From contig NZ_CP157210.1 of the NCBI RefSeq assembly GCF_046736345.1, positions 496,001 to 560,000 on the forward strand: a stretch of 64,000 nt of DNA, read 5' to 3'. The position numbers and the translations under genes are program-made. Positions 1-8,961 of this stretch are shown one piece after another. The notes under the pieces were generated by a model. The model was not told the origin of the DNA and did no database searches. It saw only the letters and a program-made list of their open reading frames with translations. How positions within the stretch are numbered: position 1 is the first letter of the stretch; every line of letters starts with the position of its first letter. Origin of the DNA: Hyphococcus formosus. Its GTDB lineage: Bacteria > Pseudomonadota > Alphaproteobacteria > Caulobacterales > Parvularculaceae.

Positions 1-189
1 CCACGGTCCTTCAAACGCTTCTCGCGCCGCAGAAACTGCGCGGTCGATATCCGCCTTGCCGCCAAATGCGACATCGCCCCAAGGTTCTCCGGTTGCGGGA
101 TCGATACTGCCGCGCAGCCCACCGTCTATCGGTTCTACCCATTCTCCCCCAACGAATAACCGATCAAATCGCGACTCGCCCAACGTCAT
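1..189 (-). CDS. Aldehyde dehydrogenase, N-terminal fragment (runs off window)
   Basis: Reading the minus strand from an ATG at 189 gives 63 residues with no stop before the window edge. The peptide carries FVGGEWVEP, IDPATGEP and DIDRAVSAAREAFEGPW, which is the standard beginning of NAD(P)-dependent aldehyde dehydrogenases (oxidation of aldehydes to carboxylates). The catalytic Cys and Glu lie outside the window, so the substrate cannot be inferred. GGGAG directly abuts the ATG, too close for a good Shine-Dalgarno, so the TTG at 183 is a possible real start. The 239-bp gap to the next gene (190-428) shows no further coding signal and should hold its promoter. Confidence 0.85.
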   Translation of the reverse strand, partial: MTLGESRFDRLFVGGEWVEPIDGGLRGSIDPATGEPWGDVAFGGKADIDRAVSAAREAFEGPW

Positions 190-428
190 CTCCCTTGTTT
201 ATAGATTTGTTTAGTAGAATTGCTGGATGCAGGAACGGATTCGGTCAACGGCCAGCGGCTTGGAAATAAGGAAATTACCCGAATTCGATTGCTTTACCCG
301 TTCCGTAACGTCTATTCCGGATTCCGTGGTGTTGCCTTGCACCAGCGATTTGTATTGCGGTGCGTCGGTCGGGATAATCGGGTTTGATTTGGCCGTTTAA
401 GCCTAACGTATACGGAGTAGTCTGGGCG

Positions 429-1511
429 TTAGACTTTTCTGCGACGTAGCCAAAGAACGATGCCCAGTATCGTCATCGCCGCGAGCCAAATGCCAACCAT
501 CATTGCGAAAATACGTCCGGGTAAGCCGGCGAATTCTCCGGTGTGAATTGGATAAAAGGATTTCACAAAGGCCGAACCAGCATCGAGATCAGTTGCCGGA
601 TAGGCACCGCGGATGGTTGCATCATTGGCATCAACAATAACTAAGCTGGCCCCGTAACCGCCTCGATAAAGTTCACCCGGCGCGCGTACCCACGCATAAT
701 AACTAGCATCTTCCGGTGATGGTAATGTTGTACCGACAAAACGACTACCGGGTATCGCATCGACAGCGGCCTGAGCGGCGGCGGCAAAGCCGACCCCGGT
801 GCCCGTCGGTGGATTTGCTGGCAACGAAATGTCTTCCGCATCCAAAACATGTGCGATTTCATGTTCGAATAAAATTAATGTTCCAGCACCGACGACAAAA
901 AATGCCGGAATAAATATCCATAATCCAAGCGCGCGGTGCCATGAATAAATCTGTGCCGTGGCGGTACCCGATCCATGTGGTTTCAGCGCATGTCGCCACG
1001 TGCCTCGGCGGGGCCAAGCGGTGATAAGCCCTAGGATCAAATTCGAAATAAGGAGAACACCAGAGAACGCTAAAATCCAGTGGCCTATACTACCAGACAG
1101 GAGTGTCAGGTGAATTTCACGGATAAACCCTAAAAATGTCAGGTCCGAAGCAGGGCGGTCACGCATGATGTTCGCATTACCATCAATGCGCATATTGCGG
1201 TTTTCACCATCGGCACCCGCAAATGATATGACATAGCGATCGGGCAGTCCGGCGGAGGTCCAAATCCAATGGACTGTGGCTTCAGGCCCCGATGACGCCA
1301 GAGATTCCATACGGTTTTCTATTGCTTGGAGATCGGTTGGGTAGTGTTTCGGAGCGTGGACTGCATCTTCGATTTCAAAGTGAAACGTCAGGATTATTCC
1401 TGTTAATGCCTGTATCAACCAGAATGCAGCAGCACCAATACTAAGCCAGCGGTGTATTTTAACCGCTGTGGGTTTAAACCCAGATCGGGCTGGTGGTTGG
1501 TTTGCCGGCAT
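429..1511 (-). CDS. PepSY-associated transmembrane protein
   Basis: A 360-residue inner-membrane protein. Four hydrophobic segments are visible: about residues 23-45 (after KIHRWLSIGAAAFW), 143-165, 190-215 (WHRALGLWIFIPAFFVVGAG) and 333-356, with a large extracytoplasmic part between the first pair. This is the PepSY-associated TM layout (PiuB/FhuF-neighbour type). In other Proteobacteria members often sit beside TonB receptors and are proposed to reduce ferric siderophores; that role is family knowledge, and no receptor adjoins it here. The start is supported by AGGAG five bases before the ATG. It reads towards the aldehyde dehydrogenase, 239 bp away, so a shared operon is possible but unproven. 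Confidence 0.8.
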   Translation of the reverse strand: MPANQPPARSGFKPTAVKIHRWLSIGAAAFWLIQALTGIILTFHFEIEDAVHAPKHYPTDLQAIENRMESLASSGPEATVHWIWTSAGLPDRYVISFAGADGENRNMRIDGNANIMRDRPASDLTFLGFIREIHLTLLSGSIGHWILAFSGVLLISNLILGLITAWPRRGTWRHALKPHGSGTATAQIYSWHRALGLWIFIPAFFVVGAGTLILFEHEIAHVLDAEDISLPANPPTGTGVGFAAAAQAAVDAIPGSRFVGTTLPSPEDASYYAWVRAPGELYRGGYGASLVIVDANDATIRGAYPATDLDAGSAFVKSFYPIHTGEFAGLPGRIFAMMVGIWLAAMTILGIVLWLRRRKV

Positions 1512-1873
1512 GGAGGCTCCTATCCTGAAGTCACATTTGCGTTAGCGGTTGATACGTATTTTTGACACGAAGGTGAATGTCCGCCAGTAGGGAAATTGCG
1601 TCTAAGCGAGGAATTACCCGAATTTGCCGGGTGTAACCCATGTCATGCCTGTATGCGCTGCTTGCTCTTATTCAGGTGAGGATCGATCAAAGCTGAAAAG
1701 AATGCGTTGGAAGGAGCAATCTCAATTGCTTGTCGATTAAGGCTAGCGATTTAACGCCGATGTATATCTTCGAAAGTGTTTGCTCGGCGAGTTGGATGAC
1801 ATTAGATGTCAACTTTGGGGCTTGTGTTCGGCGATCAAAGTCTAAACTCGCAATTATAACTATAGGCAGTTTT

Positions 1874-3019
1874 ATGTACGATCTACTGAAGGGAATACGC
1901 GTAATTGATCTGAGTACGGTTGTACTAGGTCCGTATGCGACGCAGCTTGTTGCCGACATGGGCGCCGAAGTCATCAAAGTTGAGCCGAAGGGTGGTGATG
2001 TGTTTCGTGCAGCGCGCCCAGGCCGCGATGGTGGGGATGGGGCTGGTTTTTTAAATCTGAACCGCAATAAAAAGTCTATTGCGCTTGATCTTACAAATGA
2101 CGAGGACCGGAAGATCCTGAAGGATCTCGTGGCGACAGCCGATGTTTTTGTGCATAATTTGCGTGATAATGGGGCACGCAAGCTCGGGGTCGATTATGCT
2201 GCTATCTGCGCAGAGAAATCGGATATTGTATATTGCTCAGCCCGTGGTTTCGGGCGCGGAAAATATGGTGATGAGCCGGCCTATGATGATTGCATTCAAG
2301 CGGCGTCAGGTCTTGCCTGGCTGAATGCTGATGCCAGCGGAACGCCGCGGTTCGTACGAACGGTATTATGCGATAAGGTCGCGGGATTGCATCTGGCATT
2401 TGCGATCGCCACAGGTCTAGCTTCTCGTGCGCGCACAGGTGAGGGGTGTTGTATCGAGACGCCAATGTATGAAGCGATGGCATCGTTTCTTTCTATTGAA
2501 CAGCTCAGTGGGCAGACATTTATTCCGCCGATGCCAGATCGCGGATATGCGCGGTTAAACGCAGCCGGTAGGCGTCCATACCCAACAAAAGACGGCTACG
2601 TTGCGATAATGCCTTATACCGCGGCTCAATGGCGGCGGTTTTTAATGCTCATTGACATGGAAGAGCTCGCAGATTCGCCGCAGATCATTGATAGCGAATT
2701 ACGATCAAGAAATATCGAAACGCTTTACGAAATTATCGAGAATGCCGCGCCAATGCGAACAACCGAAGATTGGCTATCGGTTTTACGGGAGGCCGATGTT
2801 CCGTGCGCGCCCGTCAATCGTGTGGAGGATTTGCCAGCGGAGCCTCACCTTGCCGAGAATGGATATTTCAAAACAATGACCCACCCACATGAGGGTGAAC
2901 TGCTATATGCGCAATCTCCATTTGCCTTGGAAAATGCCGATCAACATCCAGACGAACCCGCGCCGGCGCTCGATGCCGATCGCGATGCGATACTATCTGA
3001 GTTAGGGCGTGACCAGTGA
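1874..3019 (+). CDS. CaiB/BaiF (class III) CoA transferase
   Basis: A 381-residue enzyme that moves CoA between carboxylic acids by a class III mechanism. The N-terminus LLKGIRVIDLSTVVLGPYA followed by LVADMGAEVIKVEP is diagnostic for the family. AYDDCIQAASG near residue 140 is where the catalytic Asp of formyl-CoA transferase lies, and RRPYPTKDGYVAI is the typical later motif. The reading frame is open upstream to 1730, but those 48 residues resemble nothing and would replace the conserved family start, so the ATG at 1874 is chosen. Substrate is unknown; relatives act on carnitine, formyl-CoA or mesaconyl-CoA. It stands alone, divergent from the PepSY gene. Confidence 0.85.
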   Translation: MYDLLKGIRVIDLSTVVLGPYATQLVADMGAEVIKVEPKGGDVFRAARPGRDGGDGAGFLNLNRNKKSIALDLTNDEDRKILKDLVATADVFVHNLRDNGARKLGVDYAAICAEKSDIVYCSARGFGRGKYGDEPAYDDCIQAASGLAWLNADASGTPRFVRTVLCDKVAGLHLAFAIATGLASRARTGEGCCIETPMYEAMASFLSIEQLSGQTFIPPMPDRGYARLNAAGRRPYPTKDGYVAIMPYTAAQWRRFLMLIDMEELADSPQIIDSELRSRNIETLYEIIENAAPMRTTEDWLSVLREADVPCAPVNRVEDLPAEPHLAENGYFKTMTHPHEGELLYAQSPFALENADQHPDEPAPALDADRDAILSELGRDQ

Positions 3020-3250
3020 ATGATTTGATCATCGATATGCGTTAAACTATTCAGATTGTGGCGCGCAAATTGAGCAATTTCCGATATTGTAAACCATACA
3101 AGCTATATGAGTATTAGAAGGAAAAAATCCTCACCCCGAATATTCGGAATTTCTTTTTTCTTTTATTTATCCGTCTAATGTGTTGCGCGGTTACGTCTTT
3201 GAGGCAGAGGATCGTTCCGTTAAAAGCAAGCTTTTACGGAGCGATATTAA

Positions 3251-4993
3251 ATGCATTTTTCAACGTCACTACGTGCTGCCTTGGCGGTAATCGCATTTTC
3301 GATGACGGTTCTATGTTCAGACGCATCTGCTCAATCATTTGATCGTTATGATGGTAACTTTCCTGAAGGGGTTTCAATCACCTATCATCAGATGGTTGAG
3401 ATGCGCGACGGCGTTGCCCTCGCGACAGATATCTATCTTCCGAAAAAGAAAGGGAAGTTCCCGACGCTTCTTGTAAGAGATATTTACTCAAACGGATCGT
3501 CGCAAATTCGGCAGCGATACGCAAAATTCGCGACGAACAACGGTTATGCTTTCGTGTTTCAATCTGTCCGTGGACGTTACGACTCTGAGGGAGAGTGGTA
3601 TCCATATTTCCAAGAGATTGAAGACGGAGACGATACGCTAACGTGGATCGCGAAGCAGCCTTGGTCAGACGGTCAAGTTGGTATGTTTGGCTCGTCTTAC
3701 CTCGCATCCGTACAATGGCTCGCGGCTCTTAATAAAAACCCTGCGCTTGTTGCAATTGCGCCAGCAATGAGCCCCGGCAACTATTACAGGGATGTTGCCT
3801 ATCCGGGCGGTGCGTTTTCGCTTTTGTCTCGAGCGCGTTGGGGGATTGGCCTTGTGGGTAGCAGGACCAATATGTCGTTTTCGGTTGATTGGATTGGCGG
3901 TATTGACCATTTACCGCTCGAAACACTCGCTGAAAGTGTCGGGTTTGATGTAAAGCACTTCCAAGATTGGTTGGATCATCCGTCATATGATGAATATTGG
4001 AAGCCGCTTAACCTTGAAGGGCGCGCTTCTGAAATGGCGGTACCTGCGCTAAATATCGGTGGCTGGTACGACGTTTTCTTAAGAAGTACAATTGGCAGCT
4101 ACCAGACCATGAAAGCGGAGGCCGCAACAGAAACGGCACGCGAGGGCCAGCGAATGATTATTGGTCCGTGGCCGCATGGGTGGAATCGTTCAACAAAGAC
4201 CGGCGAAATTGACTATGGCGCAAACTCGATGATCGATGCTGAAGCGCTTTTGCTTGAATGGTTTGATTACTGGATGAAAGGTGGCTCAGCGCCAACCGGT
4301 GGTCCGATCAAAATTTTCGTAATGGGTGAAAATGTATGGCGTGACGAAGAGGTGTGGCCGCTTAAAGACACTCAGTTTACGCCGTTTTATCTGCGCTCTG
4401 ATAAAACCCTATCGACAGATGAGCCAGTAGATGGTGGTAAGTTGCAATATCGGTATGATCCAGCCGATCCGGTTCCCACATTGGGCGGGAACATCATGGA
4501 GACAACATTGCGCGGCCCATATGATCAGGCACCGCTCGATAACCGCCGTGACGTATTACGATTTGTTTCCGAGCCATTTGCTGCCCCAACAGAAATTACT
4601 GGGCCCATAAGTGCTGAGATCTATGCGGAGAGCAGCGCTAAAGATACCGACTTTATGGCGAAACTGGTTGTGGTTCGCCCAGATGGAACCACCTTCAATC
4701 TGGTCGACGGTGTCATTCGGGCACGTTACCGCAATGGGTTTGAAAAACCGGAACTCATAAAGCCGGGTGAAGTTTACAAATACACGATTGATTTGTGGGC
4801 GACGAGTTACCTACTTGCGCCGGGAGAAAAGCTGCGTGTTGATATAACCAGCAGTAATTATCCGCGTCTGGCGCGAAATCTGAATACCGGTGCGGAGTTT
4901 GCCAAAACTACCAAGATGAAGGTCGCTCGGCAGACGATCCATATGAGCAAAGAGCACCCATCGAAAATCGTTTTGCCGATTATTCCACGGTAA
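3251..4993 (+). CDS. Secreted CocE/NonD-family X-Pro dipeptidyl-peptidase-like hydrolase
   Basis: A 580-residue alpha/beta hydrolase with a clear signal peptide (about residues 1-27, hydrophobic AALAVIAFSMTVL, cleavage after ASA), so it should act in the periplasm. The catalytic triad of the cocaine-esterase/X-Pro peptidase family is visible: Ser149 in GSSYLA, Asp274 in GGWYD and His309 in GPWPHG. The C-terminal third (FVSEPFAAPTEITGPI to the end) is the jelly-roll domain of this family. Known relatives cleave esters, amides or acyl-peptides such as glutaryl-7-ACA. The family description, not an exact substrate, is what the sequence supports. The 231 bp in front contain a short CCGAAT/ATTCGG palindrome at 3136-3147 followed by a T-rich run. 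Confidence 0.88.
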   Translation: MHFSTSLRAALAVIAFSMTVLCSDASAQSFDRYDGNFPEGVSITYHQMVEMRDGVALATDIYLPKKKGKFPTLLVRDIYSNGSSQIRQRYAKFATNNGYAFVFQSVRGRYDSEGEWYPYFQEIEDGDDTLTWIAKQPWSDGQVGMFGSSYLASVQWLAALNKNPALVAIAPAMSPGNYYRDVAYPGGAFSLLSRARWGIGLVGSRTNMSFSVDWIGGIDHLPLETLAESVGFDVKHFQDWLDHPSYDEYWKPLNLEGRASEMAVPALNIGGWYDVFLRSTIGSYQTMKAEAATETAREGQRMIIGPWPHGWNRSTKTGEIDYGANSMIDAEALLLEWFDYWMKGGSAPTGGPIKIFVMGENVWRDEEVWPLKDTQFTPFYLRSDKTLSTDEPVDGGKLQYRYDPADPVPTLGGNIMETTLRGPYDQAPLDNRRDVLRFVSEPFAAPTEITGPISAEIYAESSAKDTDFMAKLVVVRPDGTTFNLVDGVIRARYRNGFEKPELIKPGEVYKYTIDLWATSYLLAPGEKLRVDITSSNYPRLARNLNTGAEFAKTTKMKVARQTIHMSKEHPSKIVLPIIPR

Positions 4994-5142
4994 GGGGTAT
5001 ATCGGAGCTCTGCCGTGAGGGGCTCCCTCACGGCCAATGGAATTTGATCTATACAATAGACGTTAGGGCTAAAAAGGGTGGACATTTAGCAGATGCTGGG
5101 TGCAAACATGCCAGATTGATAACTATCTTTGCATCTAGAACC

Positions 5143-6123
5143 GTGAAACACCATAGCCATAAATTTTGCGTAGCGCCTTTAATGGACGGAACTGACCGGC
5201 ATTGCCGGTATTTCCACCGTTTAATGTCAAAACATGCGCGGCTGTATACCGAAATGATAACTGTGGATGCAGCGATCAATGGGGATCGCGATTATTTGTT
5301 GGGATTTCACCCGAGCGAACATCCGGTTGCGCTTCAGTTAGGCGGTAGTGATCCCATAAAGCTGGCTGAGGCCTCAAAGATTGGTGCCGATTTTGGATAT
5401 GATGAAATCAATCTGAATGTTGGTTGTCCTTCGGATCGGGTGCAGTCCGGTGCGTTTGGGGCTTGTCTCATGAAAACCCCAGACCTTGTTGCGGAATGCG
5501 TCGCTGCGATGATCGATGCGGTGGATATACCGGTGACAGTAAAATGCCGGATCGGTGTCGATGATCAAAACCCAGACGAGAGCCTGTTCGGGTTTGTGGA
5601 TAGGGTCGCAAAATCCGGATGCAAACTATTTATCGTTCACGCCCGTAAGGCGTGGCTTCAAGGCTTATCACCAAAAGAGAATAGAACAATTCCGCCATTA
5701 GATTACGATCTTGTCCGTCGCCTAAAGCGCGAACGATCGGATCTCGATATTGTGCTGAATGGCGGGATAGAGACAGTCGCCGATGCTGCCGCGCTTGCCG
5801 ATGAATTTGACGGTGTGATGCTCGGTCGCGCGCCCTATGGTTCGCCATATTTGCTGGCATCCGTCGATGAACTAATCTTCGGTGAAGCGAACCATGCGCC
5901 GAGCCGGGTAGAGGTCGTGCGAAGAATGTCGGAATATCTGAAACGTCAGTTTAATGAAGGTGTAAAACCGAATTCCGTCACGCGGCATATGCTGGGGCTC
6001 TTTCACGGTGCGCCCGGTGCTCGCGCGTGGCGACGGTACATTTCTGAGAATGTCAGTAAAGGGGATGTTGATATTCTCGATCGCGCACTTGAAGCGATGG
6101 CCGCGGCTCAGCGCGCGGCATAA
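5143..6123 (+). CDS. dusA: tRNA-dihydrouridine(20/20a) synthase DusA
   Basis: A 326-residue flavoenzyme that reduces uridines 20/20a of the tRNA D-loop. FCVAPLMDGTDRHCRYF is the DusA N-terminus, NVGCPSDRVQSGAFGACLM holds the catalytic Cys (residue 95), and VHARKAWLQGLSPKENRTIPPL and LNGGI are the DusA signature and FMN-site motifs. The frame is open from a TTG at 5044, but residues before VKHHSHKF match nothing. The GTG at 5143 gives the usual family length, although its ribosome binding site is weak. The next gene begins 3 bp after the stop, so translation is probably coupled. Confidence 0.93.
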   Translation: MKHHSHKFCVAPLMDGTDRHCRYFHRLMSKHARLYTEMITVDAAINGDRDYLLGFHPSEHPVALQLGGSDPIKLAEASKIGADFGYDEINLNVGCPSDRVQSGAFGACLMKTPDLVAECVAAMIDAVDIPVTVKCRIGVDDQNPDESLFGFVDRVAKSGCKLFIVHARKAWLQGLSPKENRTIPPLDYDLVRRLKRERSDLDIVLNGGIETVADAAALADEFDGVMLGRAPYGSPYLLASVDELIFGEANHAPSRVEVVRRMSEYLKRQFNEGVKPNSVTRHMLGLFHGAPGARAWRRYISENVSKGDVDILDRALEAMAAAQRAA

Positions 6124-6126
6124 TCA

Positions 6127-6954
6127 GTGGAATTAATCGCGCAGCACTGGGAATTGATGATCGCGCTACTGGCGGTTGGTTTCGCGGCTGGTTTTTCTGG
6201 TGGATTGTTCGGTATTGGCGGCGGCGTTATCACGACGCCGGTGCTCTATGCGTTATTTCAGGTCATGGGGTTTTCCGATGAAACCTGTCTAAAGACAGCG
6301 ATCGGTACCTCGCTGGCGATTATAATCGTGACATCTTTGCGCTCGTTATTGACGCATCATCAGGCTGGGTTTGTTGACGGGAAAATTCTGAAAGATTGGA
6401 CACCGTGGATCGCATTAGGTGCCGGTGCTGGCGGATTTTTAGCGCGATGGGCTCCGGCAGAATTGCTGACAATTATCTTTACCGGTGGTGCCTTTTGGGT
6501 GGCGTATCGACGTTTGTTCAAGTCAGGGCATAGTTCGGGCAAAGTAACTGATTTAGGGCGTAAGCGGATGAAAGTTCCGCTCGGAATAGGTACTGGTCTT
6601 TTTTCCAGCCTTATGGGGATTGGTGGCGGTGCTCTGGGGGTGATGATCATGACTGTCGCCGGGCGGCCGATGCATCAGGCGATTGGAACGTCAGCGGGCT
6701 TTGGCGTCGCTGTTGCGGTCCCCGGCGTACTTGGATTCATCTATTCCGGGAGCTCAACCCTCGATTTACCCCCAATGTCGCTTGGATATATGAATATTCC
6801 CGCATTTATGGTGATGGCCGCAATGGCTGCAATCGCTGCACCGCTCGGTGCAAAAGTAGCGCACCGCATTCATGGTGATCTGCTTTCAAAAATATTTGGG
6901 GCCTATGTTTTTATTGCTGCCTGTGCGCTGGCATATGACATATTTTCAGGTTGA
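6127..6954 (+). CDS. TauE/SafE-family sulfite/anion exporter
   Basis: A 275-residue integral membrane protein with about eight hydrophobic segments and the duplicated architecture of the TauE/SafE (DUF81) family. Each half carries the glycine-rich signature: GLFGIGGGVITTPVL near residue 25 and SLMGIGGGALGVMIM near residue 160. Family members export sulfite, sulfoacetate or other small organic anions; no substrate can be assigned here. It starts with GTG three bases after the dusA stop, giving a two-gene transcription unit. Confidence 0.85.
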   Translation: MELIAQHWELMIALLAVGFAAGFSGGLFGIGGGVITTPVLYALFQVMGFSDETCLKTAIGTSLAIIIVTSLRSLLTHHQAGFVDGKILKDWTPWIALGAGAGGFLARWAPAELLTIIFTGGAFWVAYRRLFKSGHSSGKVTDLGRKRMKVPLGIGTGLFSSLMGIGGGALGVMIMTVAGRPMHQAIGTSAGFGVAVAVPGVLGFIYSGSSTLDLPPMSLGYMNIPAFMVMAAMAAIAAPLGAKVAHRIHGDLLSKIFGAYVFIAACALAYDIFSG

Positions 6955-7053
6955 GGCGCGCTTTTTTCGCGGGTGCGATAATTTTACAGTCGATCATTAA
7001 AACCAATACGCCTAAGCTGAAAATCTTATTTACGGGTATAGGCGGAGCGTATC

Positions 7054-8031
7054 GTGGCAGAAATAGAAACAATTATAGCAGGTGTAGGCTCTCATCTGCC
7101 GGAGAAGGTCGTCACAAATGATGATCTAGCAAAGCAGGTCGATACCTCTGATGAATGGATCAGGTCACGCAGCGGGATCGGACAGCGCCATTACGCTGCC
7201 GATGACGAAAGCACATCGGACCTTGCCACAAAAGCGGCGTGGAATGCGCTTGACCAAGCGGGGTTGAAGCCGCGAGATATAGGCTTGGTTATTGTCGCTA
7301 CCGTAACACCGGACCGGACATTTCCGTCGACGGCGGTGTATGTCCAACAAAAATTGGGCGTTCCGCCTGGGATTGCTTTTGATGTGTCGGCGGCCTGTGC
7401 CGGGTTCTTATATGCTTTAAACGTGGCGCATGATTTTATCCGGACCGGTCAAACGAAACATGCATTGGTGATCGGTGCGGAAAAGCTCTCATGTTTTCTT
7501 GATTGGGAAGACCGCAGCACTTGCGTCTTGTTTGGGGATGGCGCGGGCGCGGTTGTGCTAAGTGGTGAGGCCCCATTGACGGCGCGGCGGCCTCGCGGTG
7601 TTCTTGCGACTTATCTTTCATCCGATGGGCGTATGGCTGATCACCTTTACGCCGATGGTGGACCGTCGACCACTGCGACTGTCGGGAAGGTGCGGATGAA
7701 CGGTAAAGAAGTGTTTCGTAATGCGGTCGAGCAAATCTCCAATGCGGTATTTGAGGTAACAGAGCGCGCTGAGGTTAATCGGTCAGAGATTGACTGGTTT
7801 GTCCCGCATCAGGCCAATATCCGCATTATTCAGTCATGCGCGAAAAAACTCGATCTTGAAGACGAGAAAATCATCGTGACGATTGATAAGCATGCGAACA
7901 CGTCATCGGCTTCCATACCGCTCGCTCTTGACGAAGCAATTCGCGACGGACGTGTAAAGCGCGGCGAGTTGCTTGTCTTCGCCGCGCTGGGTGGCGGTCT
8001 GGCTTGGGGCTCTGCGCTCGTCCGGTACTAA
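7054..8031 (+). CDS. fabH: Beta-ketoacyl-ACP synthase III
   Basis: A 325-residue condensing enzyme that starts fatty-acid synthesis by joining acetyl-CoA to malonyl-ACP. The Cys-His-Asn triad is complete: Cys115 in SAACAGFLY, His252 in VPHQANIRI and Asn282 in HANTSSAS. The C-terminal GGGLAWGSALVRY is canonical. The start is GTG with GGCGGAGCG about six bases ahead. It is not next to plsX, its usual partner in Proteobacteria, so it may be a second, specialised KAS III copy. It converges on the hydroxylase gene with only 3 bp between stops. Confidence 0.93.
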   Translation: MAEIETIIAGVGSHLPEKVVTNDDLAKQVDTSDEWIRSRSGIGQRHYAADDESTSDLATKAAWNALDQAGLKPRDIGLVIVATVTPDRTFPSTAVYVQQKLGVPPGIAFDVSAACAGFLYALNVAHDFIRTGQTKHALVIGAEKLSCFLDWEDRSTCVLFGDGAGAVVLSGEAPLTARRPRGVLATYLSSDGRMADHLYADGGPSTTATVGKVRMNGKEVFRNAVEQISNAVFEVTERAEVNRSEIDWFVPHQANIRIIQSCAKKLDLEDEKIIVTIDKHANTSSASIPLALDEAIRDGRVKRGELLVFAALGGGLAWGSALVRY

Positions 8032-8034
8032 TAA

Positions 8035-8859
8035 TTATTCTGCGGGCACGATTTCTTCGGTTTTTTTGTCACGAATAACCGGCCACAGTAATTGTTCGCT
8101 CGCAGAAGTGTAGGGCAAGTTTTCGACGCCCATGCGCTCCGGGTAACGCCGCGTGATTTTCGCTGTGCCAAACAGAACATCCCAGAAAAACAGGAGATTT
8201 CCAAAATTTCCTTTGTAGTTGGTGATACCATCAGCCGCGAATTTTCCGTGATGTGCACTATGGGTGGCTGGCGTTGAGATCGTGCGTTCAACCACCCACA
8301 TGACTGGCGAAAGCCATTTTATTTTATAAAGAGGCTCGTCCCAACGCACATCGGAATGTGCTCCATAGATGACGGCCATTTTTACAATGATATAGCCCGC
8401 ATAGACCCAGCCGAGCCCTAAATAAATCAGCGCGCCGGAGAACCAGAGGCCGGGCATCAGCAGATAGTAAAAGATATTATTTCTGTATACGACGCGAATT
8501 GAAAGGTATTCGGCATTATGATGAGGGCGGTGCAATTTATAAAGCCATGGCAAACTATGCGATGCGCGATGCCACCAATATTGCGTAAGGTCGTCGAAGA
8601 TCAGAAATAGGCCAATCGCGGCGAGGAGAGGTAGTCCAGCAAGCGCACCGGCGGCATTTGGGGCGACTAAACTTGCGACGAAGCCGCCACAGAACAATGC
8701 GATCGGTTGCGTAACAAGAATTAAGGTCAAGGTGCTGATGATTTCAACGGTTGCATCCTCACGTGTTTGGCCCGGTTTTTTGAAGAAACTGGTGAACACG
8801 ACCTCCAAGAAAGCAAAGGTCAGAAGGATACCGAGGATTACAAGCATTTCCGGTTTCAT
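8035..8859 (-). CDS. Sterol desaturase / fatty acid hydroxylase superfamily membrane protein
   Basis: A 274-residue di-iron membrane enzyme. The eight-histidine pattern is visible as HRASH (HxxxH), HRPHH (HxxHH) and, after a further hydrophobic stretch, HSAHH (HxxHH), embedded in several membrane helices. Family members hydroxylate or desaturate sterols, carotenoids or fatty acids. The ATG at 8859 is chosen over a GTG at 8868 because AGGGAG sits eight bases before the ATG but touches the GTG. It is divergent from the Crp/Fnr gene, and the shared 102-bp region holds the inverted repeat at 8931-8952, so it may be a target of that regulator. Confidence 0.88.
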   Translation of the reverse strand: MKPEMLVILGILLTFAFLEVVFTSFFKKPGQTREDATVEIISTLTLILVTQPIALFCGGFVASLVAPNAAGALAGLPLLAAIGLFLIFDDLTQYWWHRASHSLPWLYKLHRPHHNAEYLSIRVVYRNNIFYYLLMPGLWFSGALIYLGLGWVYAGYIIVKMAVIYGAHSDVRWDEPLYKIKWLSPVMWVVERTISTPATHSAHHGKFAADGITNYKGNFGNLLFFWDVLFGTAKITRRYPERMGVENLPYTSASEQLLWPVIRDKKTEEIVPAE

Positions 8860-8930
8860 GGTGCGCACTCCCTATAGTTCCGCCTTCTTTGGGCGCTCTA
8901 TGGCTTCTCATAGCAGTGAAACCGAGGTAT

Positions 8931-8952
8931 AAATGCTAAGAATTTAGCATTT
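8931..8952. promoter_or_regulatory. 22-bp inverted repeat, probable Crp/Fnr-family operator
   Basis: AAATGCTA, six bases, then TAGCATTT: a perfect 8+8 inverted repeat. Overall length, six-base spacer and the outer AAATG...CATTT match the layout of Crp-family operators. It ends nine bases before the ATG of the Crp/Fnr gene, so bound protein would cover the translation-start region. This suggests negative autoregulation, with possible control of the divergent hydroxylase. Confidence 0.6.
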
Positions 8953-8961
8953 GGATGGCCG

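Noticed and set aside
1687..2181. Minus-strand open frame of 164 codons
   Set aside because: It lies inside the CoA transferase gene, its peptide has no family motifs, and it is a codon-bias shadow.
3136..3147. CCGAATATTCGG palindrome as terminator of the CoA transferase gene
   Set aside because: The stem is short with almost no loop and the T-rich run starts only after several other bases; too weak to list as a terminator.
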